DNA from: Alectoria sarmentosa
Lineage: Eukaryota; Ascomycota; Lecanoromycetes; Lecanorales; Parmeliaceae
NCBI GenBank assembly: GCA_009733775.1
Contig: WOGZ01000035.1
Location: forward strand, 124,001-188,000
DNA length: 64,000 bases
Direction of reading: 5' to 3'
Below, piece by piece: positions 1 through 12,686 of this stretch (position 1 is the first letter of the stretch; the number at the start of each line of letters is the position of its first letter). The notes under the pieces are model-generated. The model was given only the letters and a program-made list of their open reading frames with translations. It did no database searches and was not told the origin of the DNA. The translations under genes were made by a program, and so were the position numbers.

Positions 1-3000
1 ATCGCTATCATCATCTGAATCATTCTTCGAAGATGGAGGAGACTCCGGTGGAGTAGGCAGATTAGGCACAACAGGAGTTGCCAAAGATGATCCAGCAGCG
101 GAGATAGGAACCCCTATCAGCTGTACTCGGCGTAGAGTAGCAAAGATTTCTTCATCTGTGAAGAGACTGAAAGGATCCAGATTGCTCCTGACTGTGCCGG
201 TAAATAAAGTTGGGTCTTGCGGAACAATAGTTATTGCTTGTCGTAAGTCTTGAAGGCCGATCAGACCAATATCAACGTCGTCGATAACGATCTTTCCCTC
301 GACTGCCTCCAAGCCACGGAACAGTGCCAGAGCAAGAGAGCTCTTTCCAGCCCCTGTTCTCCCCACAATACCCACCCTTTCTCCGGGTTGAACGCTGAAA
401 GTGAGGCCTTTGAGAACAGGCTCCAGATCAGGCCGGTATCGCGTTGTGTAATTCATGAACTGAATAGCCCCTTGACTGGGCCAGTTTCCTGCCGGGCGAG
501 CATCGTCAATTATTGCCTTGGCCTCCTGCTCAACTTCGATGTATTCCTTTACACGCTCAACAGAATTCATGTTTTGCTCATTCATAGAATACAAGCGGAC
601 TAGCCAGAGGACGTTCTCGGTGAACATAACAGCGTAAGTCAAAGAGAGACCTGCGGAGCCAGCATCGATAGTTCCTATGCTCAGTATGACGAAGACACCG
701 GCAAAGAATGCTACGAGGGCACCAGTGAAGTCCACGCGTAATGCAAGCCAGCGATTGGCAGCCCAAAGGTAGATGAATGGTCTGTTGTGGGTATCGACAC
801 GACTTTGGTTGTCTCGGATAAAACGCCTCTCGTCTCCGTAAGCTCGAATCGTGACAATGCCGCTCAGTGTCTCTCCAAACTGCTGATAGAGAGGACTTCG
901 CTGGACTGACTCCAGCCGTTTCAGGTCTCGGGAAGATCTCAAATAGAACTGCCCGATGGCGAAGTAGATGATGGTGATGAAAAAGCCTGCGATGAGGAAG
1001 CCGGGGGTAATGACGGAAATAAGAATAACAATGCTGATCATTGAGAACAGGCAGCCCAGCACACCAACCGCAACGGGGGCGACGTCCTGATCTATGGCCT
1101 CTATATCTTTCGAGAATCTGTTCATGAGCTGACCTAGAGGAGTAGTGTCAAAGAATTGCAATTTTGCTCTTGATACTGACTGAAGTAGGCGCGTATGAAG
1201 GGTCCTGGATGCTCTCAAAGACCCCCAGAAGATGTAACCTTCTCGTATGAGAGAGGCGAAGATGTAGAAGAGCGAAAGCAACGCGTATATGATCAAGTAA
1301 TGCCACGCATCTATTTTGTCATCCGAAGATGCCATGATCTCGATGGACGAGGGTGATTTGGAAGAGAGGGGTAGACTCCAGAAAGACGTGCCGGTCGAAA
1401 AAGAATTCGAGGAGAGAGCGGCAATGTGGAGATGGCTGGTTGTATGTAGGTTTTTTCCAGTCGCCATCGAGCCTACACTTTCAATACTTCTTGCGTACCG
1501 ATTGGCCCATGTTCGAATCCATACGTTGCAGGCCACGGAACCTATTTGTTGCAATCCGAAAGCGAAAAAAGCAAGCAGCCAGTAATGCCATGGACCCATA
1601 GCGACAAGATACATCTTGATGACCTTGATGTTGACACTGCCTGTGGCTTTGGCTTCGGTCCTGATATTAGCATTTTCAGCCTTGCTCTTCGATTTGGACT
1701 CCGGTTCCATTGGTCCTCCATTCAAATGACCGTTCGCTTCCGGCATTTGACCATTGGTGTCTTTCTTGGCTTTATCATCAAGGTCCAGCGCTGATAAATT
1801 TCTGGAAGGTATTTGCGAGCCACCCTTGGAACCCGGTCTGGATTTGAGAAGCTCGTCCCCAAGAGCTCCCGAAGCCAGCACCTCGTCAGGAGAACCTTGA
1901 GCTGATATTTTGCCATTCAACAAGGCCACAACATGATGGGAGCGTGGCACACAAAGTGCAATGTTGTGAGTGACGAGTATACAAGTCCTGCCGAGCATCA
2001 ACGGGCCCATGATGCAGTGCTCGAATATGTGCTTGGCAGTGTGAGAGTCAACAGCACTCAGGCAGTCATCCAAAAGCACATGTCTTGAATTGCAGTAGAG
2101 TGCCCTTGCTAGCGAAATTCGTTGTTTCTGCCCTCCTGACAAAGTAATGCCTTTCTCTCCGACTAGGGTGGAGTCGCCACTGTCAAGGATCTCCAGATCT
2201 CTTTCCAACGCACAGGCTGCAATGACGGACTTGTAGCGCGATTCATCGAGCGGTGCAGCAAACAGAATATTCTGTTTGATGGTATCGTTAGCAAGCCATG
2301 CTTGCTGAGCGCAGTATGCGATGCTCTCAGTGAGATGGGTTTCTGGGTCCTCTCTGAGTGTCTCCCGGCTCTGGCCGCCTGGAAGAAATACGGAACCTTC
2401 AATGAGCGTCATCTCTCCCAGCAAAGCCATCAGAAGAGATGTCTTGCCAGACCCAGTAGGTCCAACAATGATATTCAGGCGTCCTATCAAAAATCGTATG
2501 TCCATATCAATCATGCGAAAAGCGGTTTGCCCATCCGCTTTCTGGGTGTCTTGGCCTCCCCAGGTCAGTGTTGCCTTGTCGAAGCCGATAATTGGATCCC
2601 CATTTTCGTCTTTGCGTCCTTGTAGAAGCTGCTCGTATTTCTCGGTTTCATCCTCGTTCAAAAACTCTTCTACACGATCTACGGAAACTTTGGACTCCTG
2701 CACATGAGCAATCATATCTGCCAATTGATCCAGTGGATAGCGGAGGATACCAAAAAGGGAAAGCGCAGTGAAAGCCACGGACGGAATTAGAGGTCTTTTT
2801 TCGACCACTGTATACAGCAGGAATGAGAAAAACGTGATGAGTAGTGGCACCCCAAACCACACAGTGGCAGCAGACGTCCAGAGGATGTACTTGTTCCGAA
2901 GAGCCCGTAGTTCCACCGCCCGCTTTTCGCTGACAATTTGACCAAAGCGTTGTTCCCAAGCAAAGTACTTGATGATTCGGATATTCTGAAGGATTTCGTT

Positions 3001-4739
3001 TGTCGTATGAATGCGAACATCGGTTGCAGCCATGACGTTCTTTTGTACTTTGGTGAATTGCTTGGCAATGAAGAGGTTGAGCGGCATGACTAGAACCATC
3101 ATGACGATACTTGCCAGAGCACTCCATCCCAATATGCGATAAAGAAGCACAATGCATAGGACCAATTGCACAGGAGTGCTGCCCCAGAGGAAGTGCAGGT
3201 AAGCACTGATCTCGCTTACTTTAAAAGAGTCGACAGCCATGAGGTTGATGATTGTTCCAACATTGACTTGTGAGTCGTTAGAGTCTGGGGAAGGTTTGGC
3301 GTCTCCTTGCGTTTTCTTTTTCGAGCCCTCTTTCTTCTTGCCACCTGCATGCGGGAATTGGAACGAATTGCCTTTTGGATTTTGCCTATTAGAGTCTGCC
3401 TCTTTTTCTGACCTCTTCTTCTCCTCTCCCAAGACCGTGTCTGTCCCGGCAGCTGCCTTTCGTCTAAGTGCCTTGGCGTAGATTTCTCCCACTATCACAG
3501 CACGCAGTCGAATACATATCCTCCTTCCCAGCCACAGCGCTTGGCCATCAGTGATGGCTTTAATGCACGAGGACACAGCCAATAAAATCATGTAAAACCA
3601 CGCAGCGTTCACTGGCGTGCCTGCAGGATCCTCGACATACTCGAGGAATGCCTTTAGGAGAAGGGTTGGAGCAAATGTAAAAAGACCTGATACCATTGCC
3701 CATGCGGCCTGGGTTAGGAGATCGCGTTTGAAGTATTTCAGCAAATGCCATGCTAATTTTGTGGTCTTCTTGAACTGTCTAAAGTCTGCGGTTACCGCAG
3801 CGGCTTTGTCTTGGGCTGCAAGACTCCATACATCTGAGAGCTCGAATGTCTTCCTGTACCCCTGCCAGACAATAGCATCTACCCAGCCAAAAGTCGCAAT
3901 CGAGAAGAGATTAGCTAGAGGCTCGTGAGACGGTTCGAGGTCATCTTCGTATTCTAGCACCACAACTTTGTTCCCTTTCCGAGAGGTGACGGCGATGATT
4001 GCAAGTAGAGTGGCCATAACAAAGTCCGCTATCATCAGACTCTGGGCGCTGTATGACCGAGGATGTATAACTTCGGAGCGAAAAAGTAGGGCGACTAGAA
4101 TCCATTGTGTAACATAGAGAGAAGCCGTATGGTACCAGAGGTTGGGAATCCGAGAAGGTTTTCTTGCTGTAGCCAGTAGCCTTATCGACACCAGGACGAA
4201 GATGTACGCCCATGTGGCAACTCCTCCGATGGCAGCAACGGTGCCCTGGTGGCCCCAGCCCTCTGTCACAAGAGCTGCCAGATTGATGCTCAACTCCGCC
4301 GCAACAGCCAAAATCTCGATGACAACTACCCAGACCTGGCCACGAGGTTTATTGACTTGAACGAGAGATTCCTTTGTCTGGACTTTGGCCAGGTGCAACG
4401 CCAACCGATCACAATCATCGGCATCATCGATATCCTGCACTTCTTCTAAGCCATCTGGTTCATCCCTGTAGCGACCAATGCTCTCGACCGAATTGGATGA
4501 CGGCTTCATGGGTGCGTAGCCCTTGTTCTGTTTGATTTTTGCGGTTCTCTGTACGAACTGGATCAGAAGGTAGAGCAGTGATATGCCTGAGGTTATGAGA
4601 GGCAGAAGGACTTGAAGGTAGCTACTCGGTAATTAGCGGTAAGACAGGTGTTATCCAAAGCATTGTACACCAACTCTCTCTGGAAGCAGGCTGAGAAGTC
4701 GTCCCCCCTCCATACTGGGCCGCCGCACTCGCCAAACAT
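1..4739 (-). CDS. ABCC-family ABC transporter (Ybt1/MRP-like), 3' end off window
   Basis: An ATP-driven multidrug or conjugate exporter, probably in the vacuolar or plasma membrane. The start is placed at 4739 (MFGECGGPVWRGDD), with one 53-bp intron at 4622-4674; the rest is open to the left edge. An N-terminal hydrophobic stretch is followed by a transmembrane domain. The first nucleotide-binding domain has Walker A GPTGSGKTS near 2440 and signature LSGGQKQRISLARAL near 2110. A second transmembrane domain follows, then the second nucleotide-binding domain with Walker A GRTGAGKSS near 350 and a Q-loop IVPQDP further left. The C-terminal signature and Walker B lie beyond the edge. Two NBDs with a long N-terminal extension fit subfamily C. 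The substrate cannot be read from the sequence. The family is certain; the start and intron are inferred from frame continuity. Confidence 0.9.
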
Positions 4740-6228
4740 GGTGGATAGGCTGAGAAGCAGACGGTCAAACACCTGAGGAAGGCAGGTCAGGCATGGCGAG
4801 GACCAGAAGAAAAAGAGCGAATTGAGGTCTTGGAAAGTAAGTAGGGAAGATTGTGACTGTGATTGGGATGATGCAGGTATGAGTCTTGATGCTCATTCCT
4901 TGCAGTAATTAATCCTTATTAATCGTGCCACCCACTGGCACTCAAGACTCACACATTTTACTAAGGTATCTAGCTCCGAAATGGCTAGTGGGGTCAATCT
5001 AGAAGAGCGCCGAGAGCGCTAAAATTGTTAAGTATCGCCCATATCAGTACCTACCTACATACCTATGTCCTAGGGTAAGAGATTCAGATTCGTTCCGCTT
5101 CCGTCTGCACCTCTGTGCGGTATGATTGTTGTTTATAAAGTTCTACCATGAATGCTGGCTATGTCATTGTCTTATCTGAGGGGATGTGATGGGCTTTTAC
5201 CATGGATGTTCAGGTAGGTACAAGCACGAGTACCTGAGTCAACCAGTCAAACCGTGTAGCATGACGGGCAATTGTCTGCAAGACAGCACGAGTCATTCAT
5301 TCATTTACTCTTTCACACAGAATTGGAAAGTCTTTCATGGTCGAGTACCATGGTACCATGTTCATTTTTCTGTAGAAAAAGACCCTTAACACCTTGCCTT
5401 TTGGAGTTGCTATTTTGATTCATGTAAAAAGTGCAGTACGAGTAGACCTTTGTCCTTTGGATCGGTATAATCAGATTAATTAATTAATTAATTAATTAAC
5501 CTCTAGACTTTCTTAGAATCTTTATCATAATAAGAGGAATATCTAATCATAGTAGAATACTCGTACATATATGCATTCATTTTGATGGAGGGAAAGCTAC
5601 GATATGATGCTCAGGCTTCTCATCCGTTTAGCTCAGCAACCTTGAAGGCGCAGGCCCGCGAGGCGCTGGCGTAATAAGGTAGGGCGCGAACCGAGGTACT
5701 GTACTCTACTCTACTTGCCGACTACTACTGACGGGGACGGGGGCACGGGGGCAACCAACCAAGCCTGAGAGAATCCCACCTTTCTGATAGGACCTAAGGC
5801 CGTGAACCCTCTCTCCCTCTCTCGCTGTTGCAACGCCATGCTGTTATGCATCATGCCGTGGGTCTAGTGAAGCCTTCTGAGCAATCATTCACCACTCAAA
5901 CAACGGCGGAAATGCAAGCCAACGGCTAGGGAGCGGCACCCGAATGGTAGATGCATCAACCTAATCGCACGTGGGAAAAAGGCACTCGGATTGGTTCAGC
6001 TATGGTGTCCTCGCGTCCAGGCGGAAGGAAGCCAACCAACGAGACTTGATCCGAACACAGGAAAAGGAAAAGGAAACTTAAAGTCGGCCTGAGTGAAAAA
6101 GGCTGCATTTTGCATATTGCATATATAGTCGACCAGGGAAGGCCGAGGTTGCAATTGAAAATGCAATTCAAACTGCGCTTTTCGTCCCTCTTTCCTTGCT
6201 CTTTTCTGCTTGCAGACAGCTTCCGAAA
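4740..6228. other. Intergenic region, divergent promoters of ABC transporter and methyltransferase
   Basis: No convincing coding exon. It must hold the promoters of the leftward ABC transporter and the rightward methyltransferase. It contains a TTAA-type simple repeat near 5475-5500 and several G-rich and C-rich runs near 5730-5760. Short ORFs here have no recognisable content. Confidence 0.6.
5475..5500. repeat. (TTAA)n / (TAAT)n simple repeat
   Basis: About six tandem units of ATTA/TTAA, self-complementary, in the intergenic space upstream of the methyltransferase gene. Probably a microsatellite. Confidence 0.8.
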
Positions 6229-8256
6229 ATGGCAACGACGACAGAGTCAATTGCTGTTGAACCCAACCTACAGGCTACCAATGTTCGTATTTGCAGTCAA
6301 TAGAGACACTTCGAATATAACATTTGCTGATGGACCCCTCCCAGTACGGTGATGAGCCCGATTCGGGTTACGGCGACGAAATGTATGTTTGATTGAACAC
6401 GCCTGGACTCTTCCGGGGGGGACGAAGGGCTAATAGAGATTTGATCATAGAGGGAGTTACACCACATCATTGGCATCCAACATCACAGACTATAAAATCG
6501 AAAATAATCGGAGATACCATGCCTACAAAGAAGGCAGTATGTCCCATCACACCAGCTAACGAGACCATCCCTCTAATACAAACATAGGCTATCCTTACCC
6601 CAATGATGAGGTACATCTGCGCCAGTAGAAGAATTCAAACAGCAGAGGTAACCTCGACAATAGAAGGAGAGTGATCGCTTGGACATCATGCATAAGTTGA
6701 CAGAGGTCAGCCTGGGTGGAAAGCTAAACCTGGCTCCTGTCCCTTCCAACCCTGAGCGTGTACTCGACATTGGCACGGGAACTGGAATATGGGCAATGGA
6801 GATGGGTGAGGCTCTCTGAGATTCCACTGAAAAGACGGATTCCATGAAATGTCAAACGATCATTGACATGGTGCTAACAGGAGATAAATATCCGAATGCT
6901 GAGGTACATAGATCATACAGACCGCCTATTCTTCAGCAGGGAACCAACTCATGGCATGTCATATAGATCCTGGGTAATGATCTAAGTGCTATTCAGCCAA
7001 GATGGTAAGTTTTAAATCCTATATTTACGCATCGTAGCTCTTGGTGAGTATCCGGTCTTGTTCACAAGTGCGGTGTTCCCAATATCATTGTTTACACTGA
7101 ATCCTGTACTATTCGCCGGGGGCGATTATCAACCCCAAGATACAGCCCCATCAACTTTTTACACTGCTGCATTCTCCTATTCTTTCCATAAGACTACCAA
7201 CATCCACGAATGACAGGCTGCCAATGCTTCGACAGCATCAAATATCATGAACTTTACCGCGCTCTTTGGCCCGACTGCCCCAGCTAGAGACTTCAACTAT
7301 GAATTTCTCTCTTTTTGCCTTGCTGCTATTGCTACGTTTTTCATTCTCCTCGTATATGATGCCAAGATTCATCCTCCCAGCTTCGTACATTTCAACTAAT
7401 GCCACAAACTCTCATAGGGTACCGCCCAATGTACGCTTCGAGATCGACGACGTTGAGGCAGAGTGGACCTATCACCAGAAATTCGACTACATCCATTGTC
7501 GCTTTATGGGAAATGCCATTCAAAACTGGCCGCGTCTGGTCCGTCAGTGCTTTGAGTAGGTTACCCTATCGCCTTTTCCTCCAAAGATCCCTTGCAGCTT
7601 CAGGGGCAACAAACAAGATGAGGTACTCGTGGTGTCAATTCTAGGGCAGGAATACAATCAAACAGAAAAACCCACTGATTGATGTTTCGCTAGACATACC
7701 AAACCAGGTGGCTGGGTCGAATGCATCGATCTCGACCTGGAATGGAACTCTCCAGACGGTTCTCTCACAGCAGACCTCGCTTCTAAACACTTCAACACCA
7801 CATTTCTCAAAGCCTCTCGAGAAAGCGGCATGGAGCCTTGCCCTGGACCTCTTCTCGAAGGCTGGTTGAAAGACGCGGGTTTCAAGGACGTTGCGGCTGA
7901 GAGACATGTCTGGCCTGTGGGAACTTGGCCAGCTGACAAGCATCTGGTAAAGAAGTCTTAGCGTCTAGATATATATACACACACTACTGATCCGGCATTG
8001 CAGAAAGAAGTCGGCGCCTGGAACTACCTCCAGATCATGGAAGGCCTCGAAGCTTTCACATACGCTCTTTTCACGCGTGTTCTGGGCTACTCGCAGCAAG
8101 AGGTCGATGTTGTATGTGCGAAGATCAGGAAAGAAATGAGAAATTCCAAGATGCACGCTTATTTCTATCTGTGAGGCTGCCTATTCCTACTAATGAATGA
8201 GGACTGACTCCCTTCATAGGTACGTCGCCTATGGGAAGAAGCCCGAGGATAAGTAA
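6229..8256 (+). CDS. SAM-dependent methyltransferase (LaeA-like / Methyltransf_23 type)
   Basis: A class I methyltransferase of the large fungal family that includes LaeA-like proteins; substrate unknown. The start at 6229 gives MATTTESIAVEPN, and the last codons read YVAYGKKPEDK before TAA at 8254. The gene is split into roughly ten exons. Recognisable segments in order: ITDYKIENNRRYHAY (near 6480), SYPYPNDE, the SAM-binding motif I VLDIGTGTGIWAMEMG (near 6760), LSAIQPRW, VPPNVRFEIDDVEAEWTY (7419 on), FDYIHCRFM, KPGGWVECIDLDLEW (near 7710) and a C-terminal helical part with YALFTRVLGYSQQEV. These match the family order closely. One intron (about 7005-7418) is unusually long at roughly 410 bp. 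The first exon boundary is the least certain. No biosynthetic cluster surrounds it. Confidence 0.85.
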
Positions 8257-8641
8257 ATTAGGCCTGCAAGCCAGTACATGGTCTTCACGGCAGCTAGGTT
8301 CAGTCGGCGAGGGAGACCTCAGGGCGCATGTTATTCTTTTCAAGCCTTTCTTTAGCGACTCTTCATAGCATTCACGAGTGCATTCACGAGAGCATTTTCG
8401 TCTCGTATGCAGTCGTGGTTTGGACAATTTCCCTTCAACACCTATACTATGCAAGCAATCCAACTCCTATGAAAGTACATGCAATCCGTCATGCTTCTAT
8501 CCTTATCTGACCATTCTTTGCAGCCGTTCAAATGTCCAGTGCTTGGCATCAATGAACTACCGCCAAATGAAATGCTTCCGTATGCATGCTTATGCTTTGA
8601 ATGCAATCACGTATTTACCCTCCTTCCATTGTCTGCAACAT
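8257..8641. other. Short convergent intergenic region
   Basis: Lies between the 3' ends of the methyltransferase (+) and the Spo12-like gene (-). I see only 3' UTR-like sequence, with GCATTCACGAG-type short repeats near 8370. Confidence 0.6.
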
Positions 8642-9201
8642 CTAAGGACCACCGTCTGTGGCCTCATTCGACTTGGCTGTCTCGGTTTTCTTGGAAGCTT
8701 CCATCTTTGCGAAGAGAGATTGTGGCTTCGCTCTGTGACGATTGCATCATAATCAACCATTGATCTTTGATGCTGGTGATAATGGGTTGAGGGAAGAGGA
8801 CCACTCACTTCCCGAATTGCTTGCTCTTGTACGCCGACAGCTTCGCTGTGCAAGGACTCATGATAGTATCCGACGGCGAGACGTAGACTTGCTTGGCCCT
8901 GTAGCAGAACCGCTCGTTAGCAACCATTGGGTCGCTCCCCAGCCCAATCTGACCCGGCCCCTATCCCATACACCTTGCTTCACCTCCCATGCACTGAACA
9001 TAAGATGGTGGCTACTTGGACTCACTTATCCTCCTCCAACCGACTCTGCAGTACCTGACGATGAAACTCCATGCTCTTTGGCTTATGGGCGCCCTCTTTC
9101 TCCATTGTATCTGACACTTGATCGGCCTTGAGCTTTGTAGGTGAAGGGGCGGAGGTGTTGATGTCGCGGGAGGCGAGGGGTTTGGTGGGAGAGGAGGACA
9201 T
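8642..9201 (-). CDS. SPO12: Spo12-family mitotic-exit regulator
   Basis: A small cell-cycle protein; Spo12 homologues act in the FEAR branch of mitotic exit in yeast. Three exons (9026-9201, 8809-8898, 8642-8732) give 118 residues and splice in phase with GT-AG introns. It starts MSSSPTKPLASRD. Exon 2 encodes the family core, VSPSDTIMSPCTAKLSAYK, and exon 3 carries KPQSLFAKM, the second conserved motif. The C-terminus is Lys- and Thr-rich and ends in DGGP. Several SP and TP sites near the N-terminus could be kinase targets (inference). The conserved core spans an exon junction and is easily missed by single-ORF searches. Confidence 0.88.
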
Positions 9202-9606
9202 CTTTTGAGATCTGGTTGTAACGTGGACGAGGGGAGCTCGGAGGTAGAGAAGGTAGAATAGGTGGATATTGGTGGATATGTTGGATGTTCTGTGAAGACT
9301 TGCTGTGGAATTCTTGAGTGTGTGGGATCGAGGTTGAATTGGGTGGAGGACAAGAGCGGTTTTTGACTATTTACATACGCCGGTTGTGAGGGGCAACCAA
9401 TCCAATCCGGAGAAAGTCGTTTGTAAAGGCTCCGCTTCGAGGCGTAGAAAAGGTCATGCGTACAACATAGAGGGCGAAAATCTGACTGGAGTCTTGAAGT
9501 TCTACAGTATTTTAATGTCAACGGAAAGGCCAAGTTGACGCTTTTTGAACATACTGTACATCATATAATAATATTATGGTGCCATTTCCCAAATCCATGT
9601 CCAAAT
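9202..9606. other. Intergenic region between Spo12-like and acyl-CoA dehydrogenase genes
   Basis: Contains the promoter and leader of the Spo12-like gene and the 3' end of the dehydrogenase gene. A 173-codon minus-strand frame (9012-9533) overlaps here, but it is out of frame with Spo12 and has no family features. Confidence 0.6.
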
Positions 9607-11160
9607 TTACAGCTTCGATTTCTGCTGCACTCCATTCTCCCTCAACAACCTCTCCCCGATCTGCTTCTGCCTGTCCAATTTTCCCCTAATCTCAGCGCTC
9701 CTCTTGTTCTCATTCTTCCCCATCTGCTGTAGATGTACCTCATCAGGCCCATCCGCAATCCTCAATGTCCTAATCTGCGCCCACATATTCGCCAGCGGGG
9801 TGTCTTGACAGACACCCGCACCCCCATAGCTCTGGACCGCGCGATCAATGACTGTCAATGCCATTTGCGGCACCAAGACCTTCGCCTCTGCAATCTCTTT
9901 GAGAGCATTCTTCGCGTCCTTTTCGTCGATCTTCATAGCGGCGTTGAGCACAATCAGGCGGGCGGCGTCGATCTCGAGGCGGGATTTGGCAATCCACTCA
10001 AGCATTACTCCTTGCTCGCTCAGTTGTTTCCCAAAAGGCTTCTTGGTAGGGTCATTTACGCGGGCAATCATCCAATCCAAGGCTTTCTCAGCGGCGCCAA
10101 TAGATCGCATGGCGTGGTGAATGCGTCCGGGGCCAAGACGACCTTGGATGATTTCGAAGCCGCGACCTTCACCCAGGACCATGTTTGAGGCAGGTACACG
10201 GACGTTCTCAAAGGTGATGTGGGCGTGGCCATGAGGAGCATCGTCGTAGCCATAGACGGATAGGACTCGCTTGACCGTTACGCCTTTTGTGCCTGCTGGG
10301 ACGAGGATGACGGATTGTTGCTTATATACGTTTGAATTGTTGGAATCGCTTTTGCCCATGACTATGTAGATTTTGCATCGTGGGTCGCCGGCGCCGCTGC
10401 TCCACCATTTCTGTGACGTCGGTCAGTAAAGGTTAGCAGCGTCTAGGAAAGCTAATACAGTACCGAGCCATTCAAGATGTAATCATTGCCTTGCTTCGTC
10501 ATAGATAATGTAATGTTCGTAGCATCGCTAGATGCGACATCTGGCTCGGTCATAAGGAAAGCGGATCTGATGTCGCCGTCCAACAGCGGAGTGAGCCATT
10601 GCTTCTTTTGAGCCTCGTTGCCGTATTTCGCCAGAACCTCCATGTTACCAGTATCTGGTGCTGCACAGTTTGTGGCCTAGACGGACTTTCAGTATCAAGA
10701 AGCTCATAATTTTCTGATAGCAGTCTCATACTTCAGAAGCTGTCCTACACCTCCCCATATATTCTGCCATCAACCCATACTCCAAATTCGAGAAGCCTGC
10801 TCCCTCTTTGAAGTGATTCTTGGGCAGGAACAGGTTCCACAGTCCGGCTTTCTTCGCCTTGACTTTCAGTTCGTCGATTACGGGTGGGTACGTGCTCCAT
10901 CTCTTCTCGCCTTCCCCCAACTGTGCGTGGAATAGTATGTCTGCGGGTACACATTCTTCCTCGACGAACCTTTCTACCTATGTTTGGACGGTTAGTAATT
11001 GACAGGACTGCAAGTAGTGTTGAGGAAAACAACCAAATTGAGAGTTTCCTTTGCTCGATCACTAACTGCGCCTCGAGCAATGATGGGGATCTTGTCCGCA
11101 GCCGTCTGAGGTTTGCCGCTGCTAGCGAGCAGATTCTGGCTGAAACCACTCTTCGACATG
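9607..11160 (-). CDS. Acyl-CoA dehydrogenase (ACAD10/11-like) with C-terminal PTS1
   Basis: An FAD-dependent acyl-CoA dehydrogenase family enzyme, which introduces a double bond into acyl-CoA in fatty-acid breakdown. The start at 11160 gives MSKSGFSQNLLASSGKPQ. About four exons follow, with introns near 10976-11034, 10676-10733 and 10412-10461. Visible blocks: VERFVEEECVPAD, GLWNLFLPKNHF, LEYGLMAEYMGR, NCAAPDTGNMEVL (near 10650), AFLMTEPDVASSDATN (the FAD/substrate loop), then KWWSSGAGDPR, GHAHITFENVRVPA, GPGRIHHAMRSIG and YGGAGVCQDTPLA. The last residues are KSKL, a canonical peroxisomal targeting signal, so it probably works in peroxisomes. The C-terminal exon and family are secure; the first exon is slightly less so. 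Confidence 0.9.
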
Positions 11161-12682
11161 TTTGATTATGGAAAAGAATGTAGTTTGTGGCTAACTCGGA
11201 AATGTGAGGAATATGGTCCATTAAACAGAAGACAACCTGTGTTCCAGCATCATCGCCATATTCCGGCCAGAATACAACCCTACCCCACCGTGCCCACCAA
11301 GCGTCTTGCCTCGGCATTGCTTCGGTGATGCCGAGTCTGCCAAGACTTGCCCTCTAGCGAACGGAATTGCGACGTTTCGGAGTTAGGATATATGCAGGGT
11401 TGAAGGCGTTGGAATGCTCGTGATTTAATTGATGGTTATCTCGAGGTGGAAAAAATCCGCAGATCAAATGTTTAAGCCTGTGTTATTTATGCAGCCAAGT
11501 TGGATGGCAGCTCACGCCCTTTCAGCTCGGGTCAGCGACGAGATCCACCTGTACGTGGTGCTGGCTACGAACCTGCTGCAGTCTACTGTAGCAGAGCCGA
11601 GAGATCTCATCTACGAGGGAACGTTGTCGATTCCAGAAAGCACGCGGTGACGCGTATTACTTCTACGGAACGATTAACACAATTTTTACGAGAATAGCTG
11701 TGGAGGACTACAAGCATACCTACCTACCTATCCCCTTATCGACTCTCGCATAAAGAAAAAACAAAAACGATGCATACACGGTCGCATGCACACATTGATT
11801 TCACACACCATTGACACACACACCATCGACTCAACATTACGGCACAGAAATCACACACAGATATGTCGTTTCGGAGCCGATATAGGTGCTCTTGAGTAGC
11901 GGAGCGGAGCGGAAAGAAGCGAAGCGGAGAATGAGAGACGTCTCCATGCTCATGTTCCATTTCGGAATCAATATGCGCTATAGGGAGATTTGAATGATCT
12001 AATTAATGCTCTTATGCTCGCTCCCATATCCATGCTCCATGATCCATGCTCATGCTTCTCTTCTCAATCGATGCCCATGTCCATGCTCATAGTGTACGGG
12101 GGACACATACAATCATACATTATTGACTCAAAGGAACCCAATTCCTGACCATCGTCAAATACGCATACGTCGCTGAAAAGCGACGATTAACGCGTTACCA
12201 CGAGAATGGTAGGGAGGGAATCTGTCAATTTGGGGTCAGAACCTGTTGCTCTTTCTTCGCCCGCGAGAATACGATACGACACGACATCTACGTTGCGAGA
12301 CGTATACAAGTCCCATATCGTACGGTCTGGAGTTGGAATGAGACATCCTCGTATTACAGATCAGACATGCATCCCCGAAAGGGGTGTTAGGATTACACAT
12401 ATATTGACGCGCCCATGGCAATTCTACTTGAAGGAAAGACTTCAGGTCACTCAGAGTCGGAAAGGGATTTGGATACGGATGAATTGGGTTCTCTAGTGGA
12501 AGAGGCCTTTGGAACCTGACGTGATCCTTCCGTGTGTGTTGATAAACAACCACGCGTATAGTGTGGAAGCGCTAATCCATTCCGGGGGTGGGAGCCCCGG
12601 AGGACTACGCATCTGGCTGGGCCTTAGTCGCCTGTGAAGCCCCTCGGGGTGTCCAGTATGAATTAATCAATCAATCAATCAA
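11161..12682. other. Intergenic region between acyl-CoA dehydrogenase and LSG1
   Basis: About 1.5 kb with no gene I can support. It holds the promoter of the dehydrogenase at the left and the 3' flank of LSG1 at the right. Features seen are a repeated CCATGCTC word (11940-12090), GC-rich short inverted repeats near 12585-12650 and an AATC microsatellite at about 12660-12685. ORFs here have no recognisable content. Confidence 0.55.
11940..12092. repeat. Dispersed short CCATGCTC word repeats
   Basis: The word CCATGCTC, usually within TCCATGCTCAT or TCCATGCTCCA, occurs about four times, with several one-off variants. Looks like degenerate low-complexity sequence downstream of the LSG1 gene. Confidence 0.5.
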
Positions 12683-12686
12683 TCAA
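12660..12686. repeat. (AATC)n microsatellite
   Basis: Five or so tandem ATCA/AATC units run up to the LSG1 stop codon at 12683. Confidence 0.75.

Noticed and set aside
9012..9533. 173-codon minus-strand frame overlapping Spo12
   Set aside because: Out of frame with the conserved Spo12 motifs, which are rebuilt by clean splicing; a shadow.
12585..12655. Possible tRNA or structured RNA from GC-rich inverted repeats
   Set aside because: No A or B box and no cloverleaf could be drawn; probably 3' UTR structure.
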